Source of the DNA: Ruminiclostridium sp.
Lineage (GTDB): Bacteria > Bacillota > Clostridia > Oscillospirales > Oscillospiraceae
Length of the DNA: 47,461 bases
Direction: 5' to 3'
NCBI GenBank assembly: GCA_017435425.1
Contig: JAFSFC010000039.1
Span: 1 to 47,461 of the forward strand
Shown here: one piece after another, positions 1 through 7,365 of the stretch
Layout of the letters: every line of letters begins with the position of its first letter
How positions within the stretch are numbered: position 1 is the stretch's first letter
Program-made: the position numbers and the translations under genes
Notes under the pieces: model-generated
What the model was told of the DNA's origin: nothing
The model's input: the letters and a program-made list of their open reading frames with translations, nothing else
The model's database searches: none

Positions 1-45
1 AACTTTTGTAACTTCAAAGAAAAAATCCTTGTTTTTTTGTGAAAA

Positions 46-88
46 TAACCAGGACGTGCCGGCGGGACCCGCCTGCACGTCCTGGTTA
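46..88 (-). terminator. Long near-perfect terminator hairpin
   Basis: A 14-bp perfect stem (46-59 with 75-88) encloses a second stem (61-66 with 68-73), followed on the minus strand by TTTTC. It ends minus-strand transcription through DUF1275 and the spoIVB remnant. The outer arm contains the remnant's TAA stop at 86-88. Confidence 0.8.
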
Positions 89-217
89 TGATGATCCCGC
101 CGCATCCAGCATATTCTCAATAAAAATCCCATACCCACTCGTTGGGTCATTCACCAAAACATGAGTCACCGCCCCGATGAGTTTCCCATCCTGGATTATC
201 GGGGGACCGGACACGGG
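86..217 (-). pseudogene. Remnant of a second spoIVB 3' end
   Basis: Read on the minus strand this encodes about 43 residues matching the C-terminus of the neighbouring spoIVB, from the catalytic-serine region ([11 protein letters not shown], against MSGSPIIQDGK in the intact gene) to the end. It stops at 86-88 after two extra serines. Stop codons lie directly upstream in frame, so it is not a working gene. Positions 94-133 are identical to 1001-1040 in the intact gene. The adjoining 84 bases match only about two thirds, with many third-position changes. This looks like the tail of a diverged homologue rather than a fresh duplication. Together with the intact gene it forms direct repeats around DUF1275. 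Confidence 0.85.
94..133. repeat. 40-bp perfect direct repeat, left copy
   Basis: Identical to 1001-1040, the last 13 codons of spoIVB. The two copies flank the DUF1275 gene and its terminator. They could be attachment-site-like borders or a homologous-recombination joint. No integrase gene is visible. Confidence 0.85.
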
Positions 218-262
218 TGATTGTCATTATGGACAACACGTTATGAACGAAAGTCCTGTCCA

Positions 263-907
263 TTACTCCTCTTTTATCATGATAAGGGTAACGGTAAATA
301 AAATGACCACAGAAATCCATATCGTTCTGATTCCAAACATACCCGATAGCATGCCGCCTGCTCCGGCACCAACGGCAAAAATCAGGATAATACCAAAAAG
401 GCTAAGCGCCTTACGCATGGCCGCTTTATCACGGGAGCGAAAATACTGTGAAAGGTTCTCTGTTCCACTTCTTAAATTACCGATGCACATGGTACTGGCA
501 TAGCCGTATCCTTGTACCTTTCGAAAGGTTTGCACCTGCATCGCACAGGAAAAGGAAACCAGCATATTTGCCGCCATGTCAAAACGAGCCGGTAACAGAC
601 CAACGAGCGCCAATGCTGCCATTTCTATAAAAAGAATAATTTGCCGCCAATGCAGTGGTCTGTTTTCCTTGAACCTATTTTCGATTCGTTCGGCGACGAA
701 AACACCAAGCGAAAAGGAAAGCAGCGGACTGAGGTAGTATAAGCTCTGGACCCAGTCGCCACACATAAAGTTTTGGCTCATCAATACAACGTTTCCTGTT
801 TGGGCATTGGCGAATACCTTTCCTCGGACATTATATGTATACGCATCCTGCAGTCCACCTGAGAATGATAAAAGTGCGCTTAATGGAAAACTTTCAGATT
901 TCTGCAT
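263..907 (-). CDS. DUF1275 (YoaK-like) membrane protein
   Basis: A 214-residue integral membrane protein of the YoaK/DUF1275 family, whose transport or signalling role is not established. Seen: an N-terminal GGLQDAYTYNVRG stretch and an ANAQTGNVV motif typical of the family, then about six hydrophobic segments and a short basic/acidic tail. The start at 907 has a GGAAGGGG ribosome site, and TATAAT at 946-951 is a possible -10 box. The gene is much richer in A+T than its neighbours. It sits between the complete spoIVB and a partial copy of the spoIVB tail, which suggests transfer. Family assignment is confident; function is unknown. Confidence 0.88.
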   Translation of the reverse strand: MQKSESFPLSALLSFSGGLQDAYTYNVRGKVFANAQTGNVVLMSQNFMCGDWVQSLYYLSPLLSFSLGVFVAERIENRFKENRPLHWRQIILFIEMAALALVGLLPARFDMAANMLVSFSCAMQVQTFRKVQGYGYASTMCIGNLRSGTENLSQYFRSRDKAAMRKALSLFGIILIFAVGAGAGGMLSGMFGIRTIWISVVILFTVTLIMIKEE

Positions 908-962
908 GGAAATACGTCCCCTTCCTTATCAAAATTGCTTCGTTGATTATAGCACACTTCAC

Positions 963-992
963 AAAAAAAGACAGGGGCGATTTGCCCCTGTC
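963..992 (-). terminator. spoIVB terminator
   Basis: A 9-bp stem (970-978 with 984-992) is followed on the minus strand by a run of seven Ts (963-969). It lies directly after the spoIVB stop, separating spoIVB from DUF1275. Confidence 0.9.
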
Positions 993-998
993 ATCACG

Positions 999-2048
999 TT
1001 ATCCCGCCGCATCCAGCATATTCTCAATAAAAATCCCATAACCTCTTGTGGGATCGTTCACTAAAACATGGGTCACGGCTCCCACCAGCTTGCCGTCCTG
1101 TATAATAGGGCTGCCAGACATCCCCTGGACGATGCCGCCGGTCTTGTCCAGCAGCCGCTGGTCGGTGACCTTCAGCATCAGGTCCCGGGTGTCGGCGGCA
1201 TTGTGACAGAGCTTGGTGATCTCCACCGCATACTCCTCCACCTGGGTCCCCTCTACGTTGGAGAGGATGGTGGCCTTCCCCTCATGGACCTCCTCCGGTT
1301 CCGCCACAGGAATGGGCGTGCCGGTGAAGGTGTCGTTCTCGGTCAAATACCCGAAGACCCCCTGCTGGGTGTTGGCGAAGAGCTTGCCCAGGTCCTCCCC
1401 GGTGGTGAAGGCTCCCCGCAGTTCCCCGGGACGGCCGTCTATGCCCTTTACGATCCCCACCACGCTGGCCGGGGTAATGGCCCCGGTCTGGAGTTTCATG
1501 AGGACTGAGGTATCCACGTCGTTGATGCCGTGGCCCAGGGTACCGAAGAGGCCGGTGGCCGGCTCCACGAAGGTGAGGGTCCCGATGCCCGCCATGGAGT
1601 CCCGGATCCAGGCCCCCAGCTTATAGGCCCCGTCGGCCGAGCACTGGGCCGCCCGGGTGGTGAGCTCCAGCTGCTCTTCGGACCGGAGGACGTTCAGTTC
1701 CATCTCCTGGCCGCTCAGGTCCTGGAGGATGGCCTGGACCTCCTCGATGGAGCTGACCTGGGCATCGTTGATGTGGGTGATCACGTCCCCCGTTTGGATG
1801 CCGCAGGCCTTGGCCGGGGAAGCCAGACCCTGTTCGGTGGTGATGTCGGTGAGCCCCACCACCAGGACTCCCTGGGAGAAGAGCTTGATCCCCACGGCCT
1901 GGCCCAGGGGGATCACCATTCTCGGTTGGGGTTCTGCCGCCGCCGCTCGGGGGACCAGGGAGAGGGCGGTCATCATCAGGGCTGCCAGCAGGAGAAGGCC
2001 CCGAAAGAGCCCCGCCAGGAGGGGCCGCGGTTCTTTGGTGTCCTGCAA
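999..2048 (-). CDS. spoIVB: SpoIVB sporulation serine peptidase
   Basis: SpoIVB is made in the forespore, crosses the inner forespore membrane and cleaves SpoIVFA, releasing the SpoIVFB protease that activates sigma-K. Seen: an N-terminal membrane segment ending in AAAA (about residues 10-38), a PDZ domain (about 50-130, with GIQTGDVITHIND), then the S55 peptidase domain with GTLGHGIND (catalytic His) and QGMSGSPII (catalytic Ser). I chose the TTG start at 2046-2048 because a GGGGGTG site lies 5-6 bases upstream; an ATG at 2210 would add about 54 residues of untypical sequence. The protein is 349 residues, shorter than the Bacillus one (about 425). spo0A is not adjacent here, unlike in many relatives. 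The last 13 codons are repeated at 94-133. Confidence 0.93.
   Translation of the reverse strand: MQDTKEPRPLLAGLFRGLLLLAALMMTALSLVPRAAAAEPQPRMVIPLGQAVGIKLFSQGVLVVGLTDITTEQGLASPAKACGIQTGDVITHINDAQVSSIEEVQAILQDLSGQEMELNVLRSEEQLELTTRAAQCSADGAYKLGAWIRDSMAGIGTLTFVEPATGLFGTLGHGINDVDTSVLMKLQTGAITPASVVGIVKGIDGRPGELRGAFTTGEDLGKLFANTQQGVFGYLTENDTFTGTPIPVAEPEEVHEGKATILSNVEGTQVEEYAVEITKLCHNAADTRDLMLKVTDQRLLDKTGGIVQGMSGSPIIQDGKLVGAVTHVLVNDPTRGYGIFIENMLDAAG
1001..1040. repeat. 40-bp perfect direct repeat, right copy
   Basis: Lies within the last 13 codons of spoIVB and is identical to 94-133. Confidence 0.85.
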
Positions 2049-2173
2049 AAAAACACCCCCTGTTTGTTTTTTGCGCCGAATGGGCGCATGGTTCAGTGTG
2101 GCTCTTTTTTGACGAAAAAGCCCCGGAAAGTTTCGTCTGGCCTTCCTTGGAAGATTTTGCCGGGCTGCTGCCG

Positions 2174-2203
2174 TTGACGAAACCCGGCGGCTTATGATAA
2201 AAT
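2174..2203 (+). promoter_or_regulatory. Possible sigma-A promoter for TSCPD gene
   Basis: TTGACG (2174-2179), an 18-bp spacer, then TAAAAT (2198-2203), about 40 bases upstream of the TSCPD-domain start. Confidence 0.5.
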
Positions 2204-2245
2204 ATAGCATCTTGATTTGATTTTAAAAAAGGAAGGTACACTCCA

Positions 2246-2518
2246 TTGACCATTCAGTATAAACCCAAGGGCGTGTGTTCCCAGCTCATGAACGTGAAGA
2301 TCGAGGACGGCATCATCCAGGACATCCAGGTCCTGGGCGGCTGCAGCGGCAACCTCCAGGGCATTTCCAAGCTCCTGCCCGGTATGAAGGCCGAGGACGC
2401 CATCCAGCGGATGTCCGGCATCCGGTGCGGCTTCAAGGCCACCTCCTGCCCCGACCAGCTGTCCAAGGCCCTCCAGGCCGCTCTCAATGAAGAGGAAAAG
2501 CGGAAAACCGCAGAATAA
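2246..2518 (+). CDS. TSCPD-domain protein (TIGR03905-like)
   Basis: A 90-residue protein made of a single TSCPD domain, like the TIGR03905 family of small Firmicutes proteins. The same fold occurs at the C-terminus of some vitamin-B12-dependent ribonucleotide reductases. Seen: a conserved GVCSQLM start, the LGGCSGNLQGIS loop, GIRCGFKATSCPDQLS and a charged tail. The conserved cysteines suggest metal or Fe-S/Zn binding, which is inferred. The start is TTG at 2246, with an AAGGAAGG site about 9 bases before it. It is a single-gene unit transcribed divergently from spoIVB and ended by a two-way terminator. Its cellular role is not known. Confidence 0.85.
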   Translation: MTIQYKPKGVCSQLMNVKIEDGIIQDIQVLGGCSGNLQGISKLLPGMKAEDAIQRMSGIRCGFKATSCPDQLSKALQAALNEEEKRKTAE

Positions 2519-2521
2519 GCC

Positions 2522-2551
2522 AAAATCCCGAGGCAAACGCCTCGGGATTTT
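2522..2551. terminator. Two-way terminator
   Basis: A 13-bp stem (2522-2534 with 2539-2551) with A and T runs on both sides. It serves the TSCPD gene on plus and the DUF6487 gene on minus, overlapping the latter's stop codon. Confidence 0.9.
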
Positions 2552-2838
2552 TAATCTTCTTTTTTCAGTTTTTTGATGGTTCGTTTCACGGAGGCCTTCA
2601 CCTGGTCGAAATCAGAGGGGCGATCAGGATCAGGCCGTCGGGCCAGAATGAGGTGACAGCAGGGACAGTAGTGAGCGGGAAGATAGCTTCCATGGATCAT
2701 GAGCTCCTTGAGGTTGCTGGCATCCACGCTGAATGCGGGATATTCCATCATGGAACCATTCTTGTTTGGGGAGAAGAAAAGGCCTTTGCCTCTCAGAAAT
2801 CCCTCGTTCATGTCTTCGCCGCAATCAGGACAGCGCAT
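2551..2838 (-). CDS. DUF6487-like zinc-ribbon protein
   Basis: A 95-residue protein with two CxxC pairs: CPDCG at residues 3-7 and CPCC near residue 59. It resembles the DUF6487 family (MKCPxCGxxMxxG... start). The middle contains GKGLFFSP and a DASNLKELMIHG stretch, and the C-terminus is lysine-rich. The four cysteines probably form one zinc site. No enzymatic motif is visible and no function is known. It stands alone between the terminator at 2522-2551 and the MreB-like gene. Confidence 0.75.
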   Translation of the reverse strand: MRCPDCGEDMNEGFLRGKGLFFSPNKNGSMMEYPAFSVDASNLKELMIHGSYLPAHYCPCCHLILARRPDPDRPSDFDQVKASVKRTIKKLKKED

Positions 2839-2896
2839 GGAGCCTCACCTGCCTTTCTGTCTCCAGTATGCCATAGAAAGGCAGGCTGTGCAAGGC

Positions 2897-3892
2897 TTAT
2901 CTCTGTTTTGCCAGGTCCAGGGGGCCGTCCTTTCGTTTGTTCAGGTGGGGGAGGGTGGCCTCCAGCCCCTGGATGACGCACAGCTCCGGTTCGGGGGCCA
3001 CCCTGGCGGGAATGTCCACAGCCTGGGAAATGGCCTCGGCCAGCCCGGGCAGGAGACTGCCCCCGCCGGTGAGGAGGATGCCATTTTCTTTGACATCCTG
3101 GGCCAGCTCCGGGGGTGTTTGTTCCAGCAGATCCCGGAGGGCGGCGAGGATCTCGTCCGTGACAGGCTGGAAGGCCCGGTTGACTTCTTCTGGGGTCAGT
3201 TTGATTTCTTGGGGCAGGCCGGTGGTGAGACAGCGGCCCTTGACGTCCGTGGGGAGCTGGTCCAGGGTGTGTTTCACGGCCTGGGCGGTCTGCCGTCCCA
3301 GCACCAGGCCGTGGTCCCGGTGGACGGCCTGGATGAGGGCCTCCTCCAGCTTGTCCCCGGCGGCGGGGATACACACCGAGGCCATCACACGGCCCAGGGC
3401 GATCACCGCCCCGTCGGTGACCCCGGCCCCCAGACTCACCACCAGCTGGCCTTCCGGCTGGTGGATATCCCGTCCGGCCCCCAGGGCGGCGGCCAGAGGG
3501 GCCTCCATAAGAAAGACCTTCCCGGCTCCGGCCTGGAGGGCGGCATCGATGAGAGCCCGCTCCTCCACCGGGGAGATCCCCGTAGGGATGGACAGAAGAA
3601 GCCGGGGTTTTCCAAGGCCTTTCCCCAGGGCCTTTTTCCAAAAGGTCTGGACCATGGCCTGGACCGCCCCGCTGTCGGTGACCACCCCGCCCTGGATGGG
3701 GCGGAGGGCGGCAAACCCGCCGGGGGTCCGGTCCAGCATCTCCCGGGCGGCCTGTCCCACGGCCAGGACCTGACCGGTCTGCCGGTCTGCGGCTGCCAGA
3801 CTGGGCTCCCGGAGGACCACCCCTTGTCCGGTCACTGCCCCCTGGACCGTGGCAGTTCCCAAGTCCAGAGCCAAATCTCGATGCAATCCCAT
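2897..3892 (-). CDS. Divergent MreB/Mbl-like actin homologue
   Basis: A 331-residue member of the MreB actin family, which polymerises under the membrane and guides cell-wall synthesis. The whole fold aligns: phosphate-1 loop DLGTATVQ, the RPIQGGVVTD region, SIPTGISPVEERA, MEAPLAAALGAG, AGDKLEEALI and the adenosine loop GILLTGGGSLLPGL. The phosphate-2 motif, normally DIGGGTTE, reads SLGAGVTD: the leading Asp is Ser and the catalytic Glu is Asp. Polymer dynamics or ATP turnover may therefore differ from a standard MreB (inference). mreC and mreD are not adjacent, so this is probably a paralogue and not the main morphogene. Transcription is separate from comFC, whose terminator lies upstream. 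Confidence 0.85.
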   Translation of the reverse strand: MGLHRDLALDLGTATVQGAVTGQGVVLREPSLAAADRQTGQVLAVGQAAREMLDRTPGGFAALRPIQGGVVTDSGAVQAMVQTFWKKALGKGLGKPRLLLSIPTGISPVEERALIDAALQAGAGKVFLMEAPLAAALGAGRDIHQPEGQLVVSLGAGVTDGAVIALGRVMASVCIPAAGDKLEEALIQAVHRDHGLVLGRQTAQAVKHTLDQLPTDVKGRCLTTGLPQEIKLTPEEVNRAFQPVTDEILAALRDLLEQTPPELAQDVKENGILLTGGGSLLPGLAEAISQAVDIPARVAPEPELCVIQGLEATLPHLNKRKDGPLDLAKQR

Positions 3893-3943
3893 ATCCCTCG
3901 TCCTTTCCTGTTCAAGTCAGGACAAGCATACAACAAAGAGAAA

Positions 3944-3975
3944 GAGCCTTTCCCTCGAATGGTGGGGAAAGGCTC
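3944..3975 (-). terminator. Terminator after comFC
   Basis: An 11-bp stem (3944-3954 with 3965-3975) just beyond the comFC stop, followed by a T/C-rich run on the minus strand. It separates comFC from the MreB-like gene. Confidence 0.75.
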
Positions 3976-3980
3976 CTGTT

Positions 3981-4643
3981 TTATCTGTCTTTCGGGGTGC
4001 GGCAGAAGGCAGCGGCTACCACCTGGTCGGCTCCGGCCTTGCGGAGGGTCTGGGCGGCCTCCTCCAGGGTGGCCCCGGTGGTGAGGATGTCGTCCATGAC
4101 CAGCACCCGCTTGCCCCGGACCAGGGCGGGATCGGGCACAGCATAGACCCCGGCCACATTCTTGTGCCGCTTCCGGCCGTCGGCCAGAGAGGACTGGGCG
4201 GGGGTGTTTTTGGTTTTCACCAGCAGGGGGACGGCCTGGGTGCCCAAGGCCTTGGCGGTCTCCTCCGCCAGAAGCCTGGCCTGGTCGTAACCTCGTTTTT
4301 TTAAGGTTCCGTCGGACACGGGGACCCAGGTGATGCAGTCGTATGCCCCGGGGAGAAAGAAACGGATCTGCCGGGCCAGCACTGGACCGTAGGCCTTGGC
4401 GTGGTCCGGGTGGTTCTGGAACTTGAACCGGCTCATTTCCACCCGCAGGGGGTCCCGGTACCAGGCAGCGCAGACGCACCGGGAGAACTGGGTGCCGGGA
4501 ACCAATGCCTGGGCGGGGGTCAGCCAGAAGTCGGCTGATTCGCACTTCCGGCAGGGGGCCAGGGTGGATTTATCCATCAGAGCCCCGCAGAACTTGCACC
4601 GGGGCGGGAAGAGGATGTCTAACACGGAATCCCAGATGGCCAT
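3981..4643 (-). CDS. comFC: ComF family phosphoribosyltransferase-like protein
   Basis: A 220-residue ComFC/GntX-type protein, required for DNA uptake in competent Bacillus. Seen: an N-terminal zinc ribbon with CKFC (about residue 16) and CRKC (about 32), a PVSDGTLKKRGYDQA segment, and a phosphoribosyltransferase PRPP loop VLVMDDILTTGATLEEA near residue 175. The length is normal. It starts 5 bases after the recD2 stop, so it is co-transcribed with recD2 and ends at the hairpin at 3944-3975. No other com genes are in the window, and comFA is not adjacent; the role in DNA uptake is inferred from family only. Confidence 0.9.
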   Translation of the reverse strand: MAIWDSVLDILFPPRCKFCGALMDKSTLAPCRKCESADFWLTPAQALVPGTQFSRCVCAAWYRDPLRVEMSRFKFQNHPDHAKAYGPVLARQIRFFLPGAYDCITWVPVSDGTLKKRGYDQARLLAEETAKALGTQAVPLLVKTKNTPAQSSLADGRKRHKNVAGVYAVPDPALVRGKRVLVMDDILTTGATLEEAAQTLRKAGADQVVAAAFCRTPKDR

Positions 4644-4647
4644 GGTA

Positions 4648-6864
4648 TCACCCCTTCGCCAGTCTGGCCCGCAGGCCGCTGTACCGCCGCTGCTGGCGGT
4701 CGTTGGCCGCCATTCGGGCCACCACCTGGTCGTCGCCCACCAGGATGAGGAGCTCCTTGGCCCGGGTCATGGCGGTGTACAGGACCCCTCGGGTGAGGAG
4801 CATGGGGGCGGCATCCACAGTGGAGAGGATGACCGCCCGGTACTCGCTGCCCTGGGACTTGTGGACGGTGATGGCGTAGGCGGGCTCCAGCTGGCTGACC
4901 ATGTCGGGGGTGTACTCCGCCCGGTGGCCGTCGAAGTCCACGGTGAGGACCCCGCTGTGGGGGTCGATGGCCTCCACTTGGCCGATGTCTCCGTTGAAGA
5001 TGCCCATGCCCACCCCGGTACCGTCGGTCTCCTCCCACATCACGTCGTAGTTGTTCTTCACCTGCATGACCCGGTCGCCCACCCGGTACAGGGCGGGGCC
5101 GTAGGCCTTTTCGGTCTTATTGGGGGCGGGGGGATTCACCGCCGCCTGGAGGGCCCGGTTCAGGGAGTTGGTCCCCGCCGTGCCCTTTCGGGTGGGGGAG
5201 AGGACCTGGATCTGGTCGGGGGAGATCCCCATGTTCTTGGGCAGACGGGTCCGGCAGAGTTCCACGATGGTCTCCACGGCGGACTCGGGGTTCAGCCGCC
5301 GCAGGAAGAAGAAGTCCCCAGCGGGGTCGTTCACCAGGACGGGGCAGTCCCCCTGGTCCACTGCCCGGGCGCCCCGGATGATGGCCGAGGCAGCGGCCTG
5401 CCGGAAAATTTCCGTCAGGCGCAGGGTGGGGAGCCGTTGGGACCGCAGCAGGTCGGACAGGAGGTTTCCCGGACCCACCGAGGGGAGCTGATGAGGGTCT
5501 CCCACCAGCACCAGGCGGCAGCCCCCGGGGAGGGCGGCCAGGAGGGCCTGCATGAGGACGATGTCCACCATGGAGGCCTCGTCCAGGATGACCGCGTCGG
5601 TGTCCAGGGGGTCCCGCTCATTGTGGGCGAAGGACAGCCCGCCGCTGGCGGAGTCGTACCGGGTCTCCAGCAGCCGGTGGATGGTGGAGGCCTCGGCTCC
5701 GCAGGTTTCGGATAAGCGCTTGGCCGCCCGGCCCGTGGGGGCGGTGAGGGCGGTGCGCAGATGTAAGTGGTCAAAGAGGGCCAGGATGCCCCGGAGGGAG
5801 GTGGTCTTGCCGGTGCCGGGGCCGCCGGTGAGGAGCATCACCTGCTGGCGGGCGGCGGTCTTCACGGCCTCCACCTGAAGGGGGGCATAGGTGATGCCCT
5901 GCTCCCGCTGGATCCGGTCAATGAGCCGGTCCAGGTCGTCGGGGGGACAGAGTTCCTCCCCCTCCATAGACAGGAGCTGGTTGGCCACATAGGTCTCGCA
6001 GTCGTAGAGCTTGCTCAGATAGCAGGCATCCTGACCGGCGATCTCCTCCCGGATGATCTTGTGCCGGTCCAGCAAGCCCTCCATGACGGGTTCCAGATCC
6101 TCTTCGGGGGCCCCCAGCAGCTTGGCGGCAGCGGGAAGAAGCTTGCCGTAGGGCAGGAAGACATGGCCGTTATCCAGGTTGTGGGACAGGGTGTAGAGAA
6201 GGCCGGCCTCCAGCCGCAGGGGGTCGCCGGCCTCGATGCCCACGGAGAGGGCCAGCTTGTCCGCCGTGGGGAAGGGGACGAAGAGGGGCTCGTCCACCAG
6301 CAGGTAGGGGTCGGCCTTGATGACCGTCAGGGCCATGTCCCCGTACCGGCGGTACAGGGGCATGCCGATCTGGAGGGGCAGGTCGTGGGCGGAGAGGAAG
6401 TCCAGCAGGCGGCGCATGGCCAGCTGCATGCACAGGGACTGGCGGATGGTCTCCGCCCGCTTGGGGGAGATGCCCTTGATCTTGGTGAGCTCCTGGGGGT
6501 TCTCCTCGATGACGGTGAGGACGTCCTCCCCGAAGGTGTCCACCAGGCGGCGGGCGGTGGCGATGCCCACCCCCTTGATGGCCCCGGAGGCCAGATATTC
6601 CAGCACGGCCTTTTCCCCCACGGGCATCCGCCGCTCCACCACCTCGGCCTGGAGCTGTTCCCCATATGTACTGTGGCGCTTCCACTGGCCGTGGACGGCC
6701 AGACCCTCCCCGGGACTGATGCCGGGCATGGTGCCCACCACCGTCACCTCGTCCCCATCGGGGGTGTCCAGGCGCAGGATGGTATAGCCGTTCTCCTCAT
6801 TGCGGTAGATGACCGAGGAGACGGTTCCTTCCAGAAAGATCAGTTCAGAGGGTGCAGCAGTCAT
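4648..6864 (-). CDS. recD2: RecD2 (YrrC) 5'-3' DNA helicase
   Basis: A 738-residue superfamily 1B helicase of the RecD2 type, which works without RecBC and limits fork damage and mutation in Bacillus. Seen: an N-terminal OB-like domain (to about residue 80), tandem helix-hairpin-helix elements (KGVGIATARRLVDTFG and LTKIKGISPKRAE), Walker A LLTGGPGTGKTTS near residue 345, Walker B-like ILDEAS, the GDPHQLPSVG motif, and a C-terminal UvrD-like motif YAITVHKSQGSEY. The length is normal. The start overlaps the end of the upstream small membrane gene by 20 bases, and comFC follows 4 bases after the stop, so all three form an operon. Confidence 0.95.
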   Translation of the reverse strand: MTAAPSELIFLEGTVSSVIYRNEENGYTILRLDTPDGDEVTVVGTMPGISPGEGLAVHGQWKRHSTYGEQLQAEVVERRMPVGEKAVLEYLASGAIKGVGIATARRLVDTFGEDVLTVIEENPQELTKIKGISPKRAETIRQSLCMQLAMRRLLDFLSAHDLPLQIGMPLYRRYGDMALTVIKADPYLLVDEPLFVPFPTADKLALSVGIEAGDPLRLEAGLLYTLSHNLDNGHVFLPYGKLLPAAAKLLGAPEEDLEPVMEGLLDRHKIIREEIAGQDACYLSKLYDCETYVANQLLSMEGEELCPPDDLDRLIDRIQREQGITYAPLQVEAVKTAARQQVMLLTGGPGTGKTTSLRGILALFDHLHLRTALTAPTGRAAKRLSETCGAEASTIHRLLETRYDSASGGLSFAHNERDPLDTDAVILDEASMVDIVLMQALLAALPGGCRLVLVGDPHQLPSVGPGNLLSDLLRSQRLPTLRLTEIFRQAAASAIIRGARAVDQGDCPVLVNDPAGDFFFLRRLNPESAVETIVELCRTRLPKNMGISPDQIQVLSPTRKGTAGTNSLNRALQAAVNPPAPNKTEKAYGPALYRVGDRVMQVKNNYDVMWEETDGTGVGMGIFNGDIGQVEAIDPHSGVLTVDFDGHRAEYTPDMVSQLEPAYAITVHKSQGSEYRAVILSTVDAAPMLLTRGVLYTAMTRAKELLILVGDDQVVARMAANDRQQRRYSGLRARLAKG

Positions 6865-7207
6865 GGGCGTCCTTCCTTTGCAGGATGAGTGTGGCCTCCT
6901 CCGCCGGGCAGAAGAGGAGGGTGGGCTCTTTTCGGAGGAGGGCAGACAGGGTGTCCTGCCCCCCGGGGGTGAGTCCGGCGTCCACCACCAGAATGGTGAA
7001 GGCCGATAGCTTTTCCTCCTGGAGCCACAGCAGGTGGCGGAGGGTGTGCTCCAAACCGTCCCCGTTCCCAGTGGCCGGGACCACGGCGAAAACCGGGAGG
7101 GCCCCTTTCTGGCTGGGGTGGAGAAGACGGAAGAGGAGCTTGCGGTTGAGGGTGAGAAGCAGGGCGGCGCAGAGGACCGCCAGAATGATCTCCACAGCCA
7201 GGGTCAT
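6845..7207 (-). CDS. Small membrane-anchored protein upstream of recD2
   Basis: A 120-residue protein not recognised as any named family. Residues 4-22 form one hydrophobic segment, followed by a cytosolic-type alpha/beta domain with VFAVVPATGNGDGLEHTLRH and ILVVDAGLTPGGQDTL, loosely like the first strands of a nucleotide-sugar glycosyltransferase fold but too short to be one. The ribosome site is GGAGGTG before the ATG at 7207. The 20-base overlap with recD2 indicates translational coupling. It is the first gene of the recD2-comFC operon. The function is unknown. Confidence 0.7.
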   Translation of the reverse strand: MTLAVEIILAVLCAALLLTLNRKLLFRLLHPSQKGALPVFAVVPATGNGDGLEHTLRHLLWLQEEKLSAFTILVVDAGLTPGGQDTLSALLRKEPTLLFCPAEEATLILQRKDAHDCCTL

Positions 7208-7266
7208 AGAAACACCTCCGGGGTATTCTATGATGGGGCACGGCGGGGTGTGCTTCGACGGTGGAG

Positions 7267-7294
7267 CGGGCCGATGTGGTCATCGGCCCCTACG
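7267..7294 (-). repeat. REP-like hairpin, copy 1
   Basis: An imperfect palindrome with a GCCGATG...CATCGGC stem, bounded by GGGG and CCCC(TAC). In the reverse orientation it matches the copies at 7311-7338 and 10239-10266. Confidence 0.7.
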
Positions 7295-7310
7295 AGCGGG
7301 GAACTATGCC

Positions 7311-7338
7311 TGTAGGGGCGGATGACCACATCCGCCCG
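7311..7338 (+). repeat. REP-like hairpin, copy 2
   Basis: GTAGGGGCGGATG...CATCCGCCC. Compared with copy 1, one stem pair is changed on both sides (C-G to G-C), which keeps the hairpin. The two copies lie head to head between uvrA and the recD2 operon. Confidence 0.7.
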
Positions 7339-7365
7339 GAAATGTGGCAGACAGCACAGCGTTTG

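Noticed and set aside
2699..4084. Long open frame opposite the MreB-like gene
   Set aside because: It mirrors high-GC coding sequence on the other strand, has no ribosome site or family motif, and spans several real genes.
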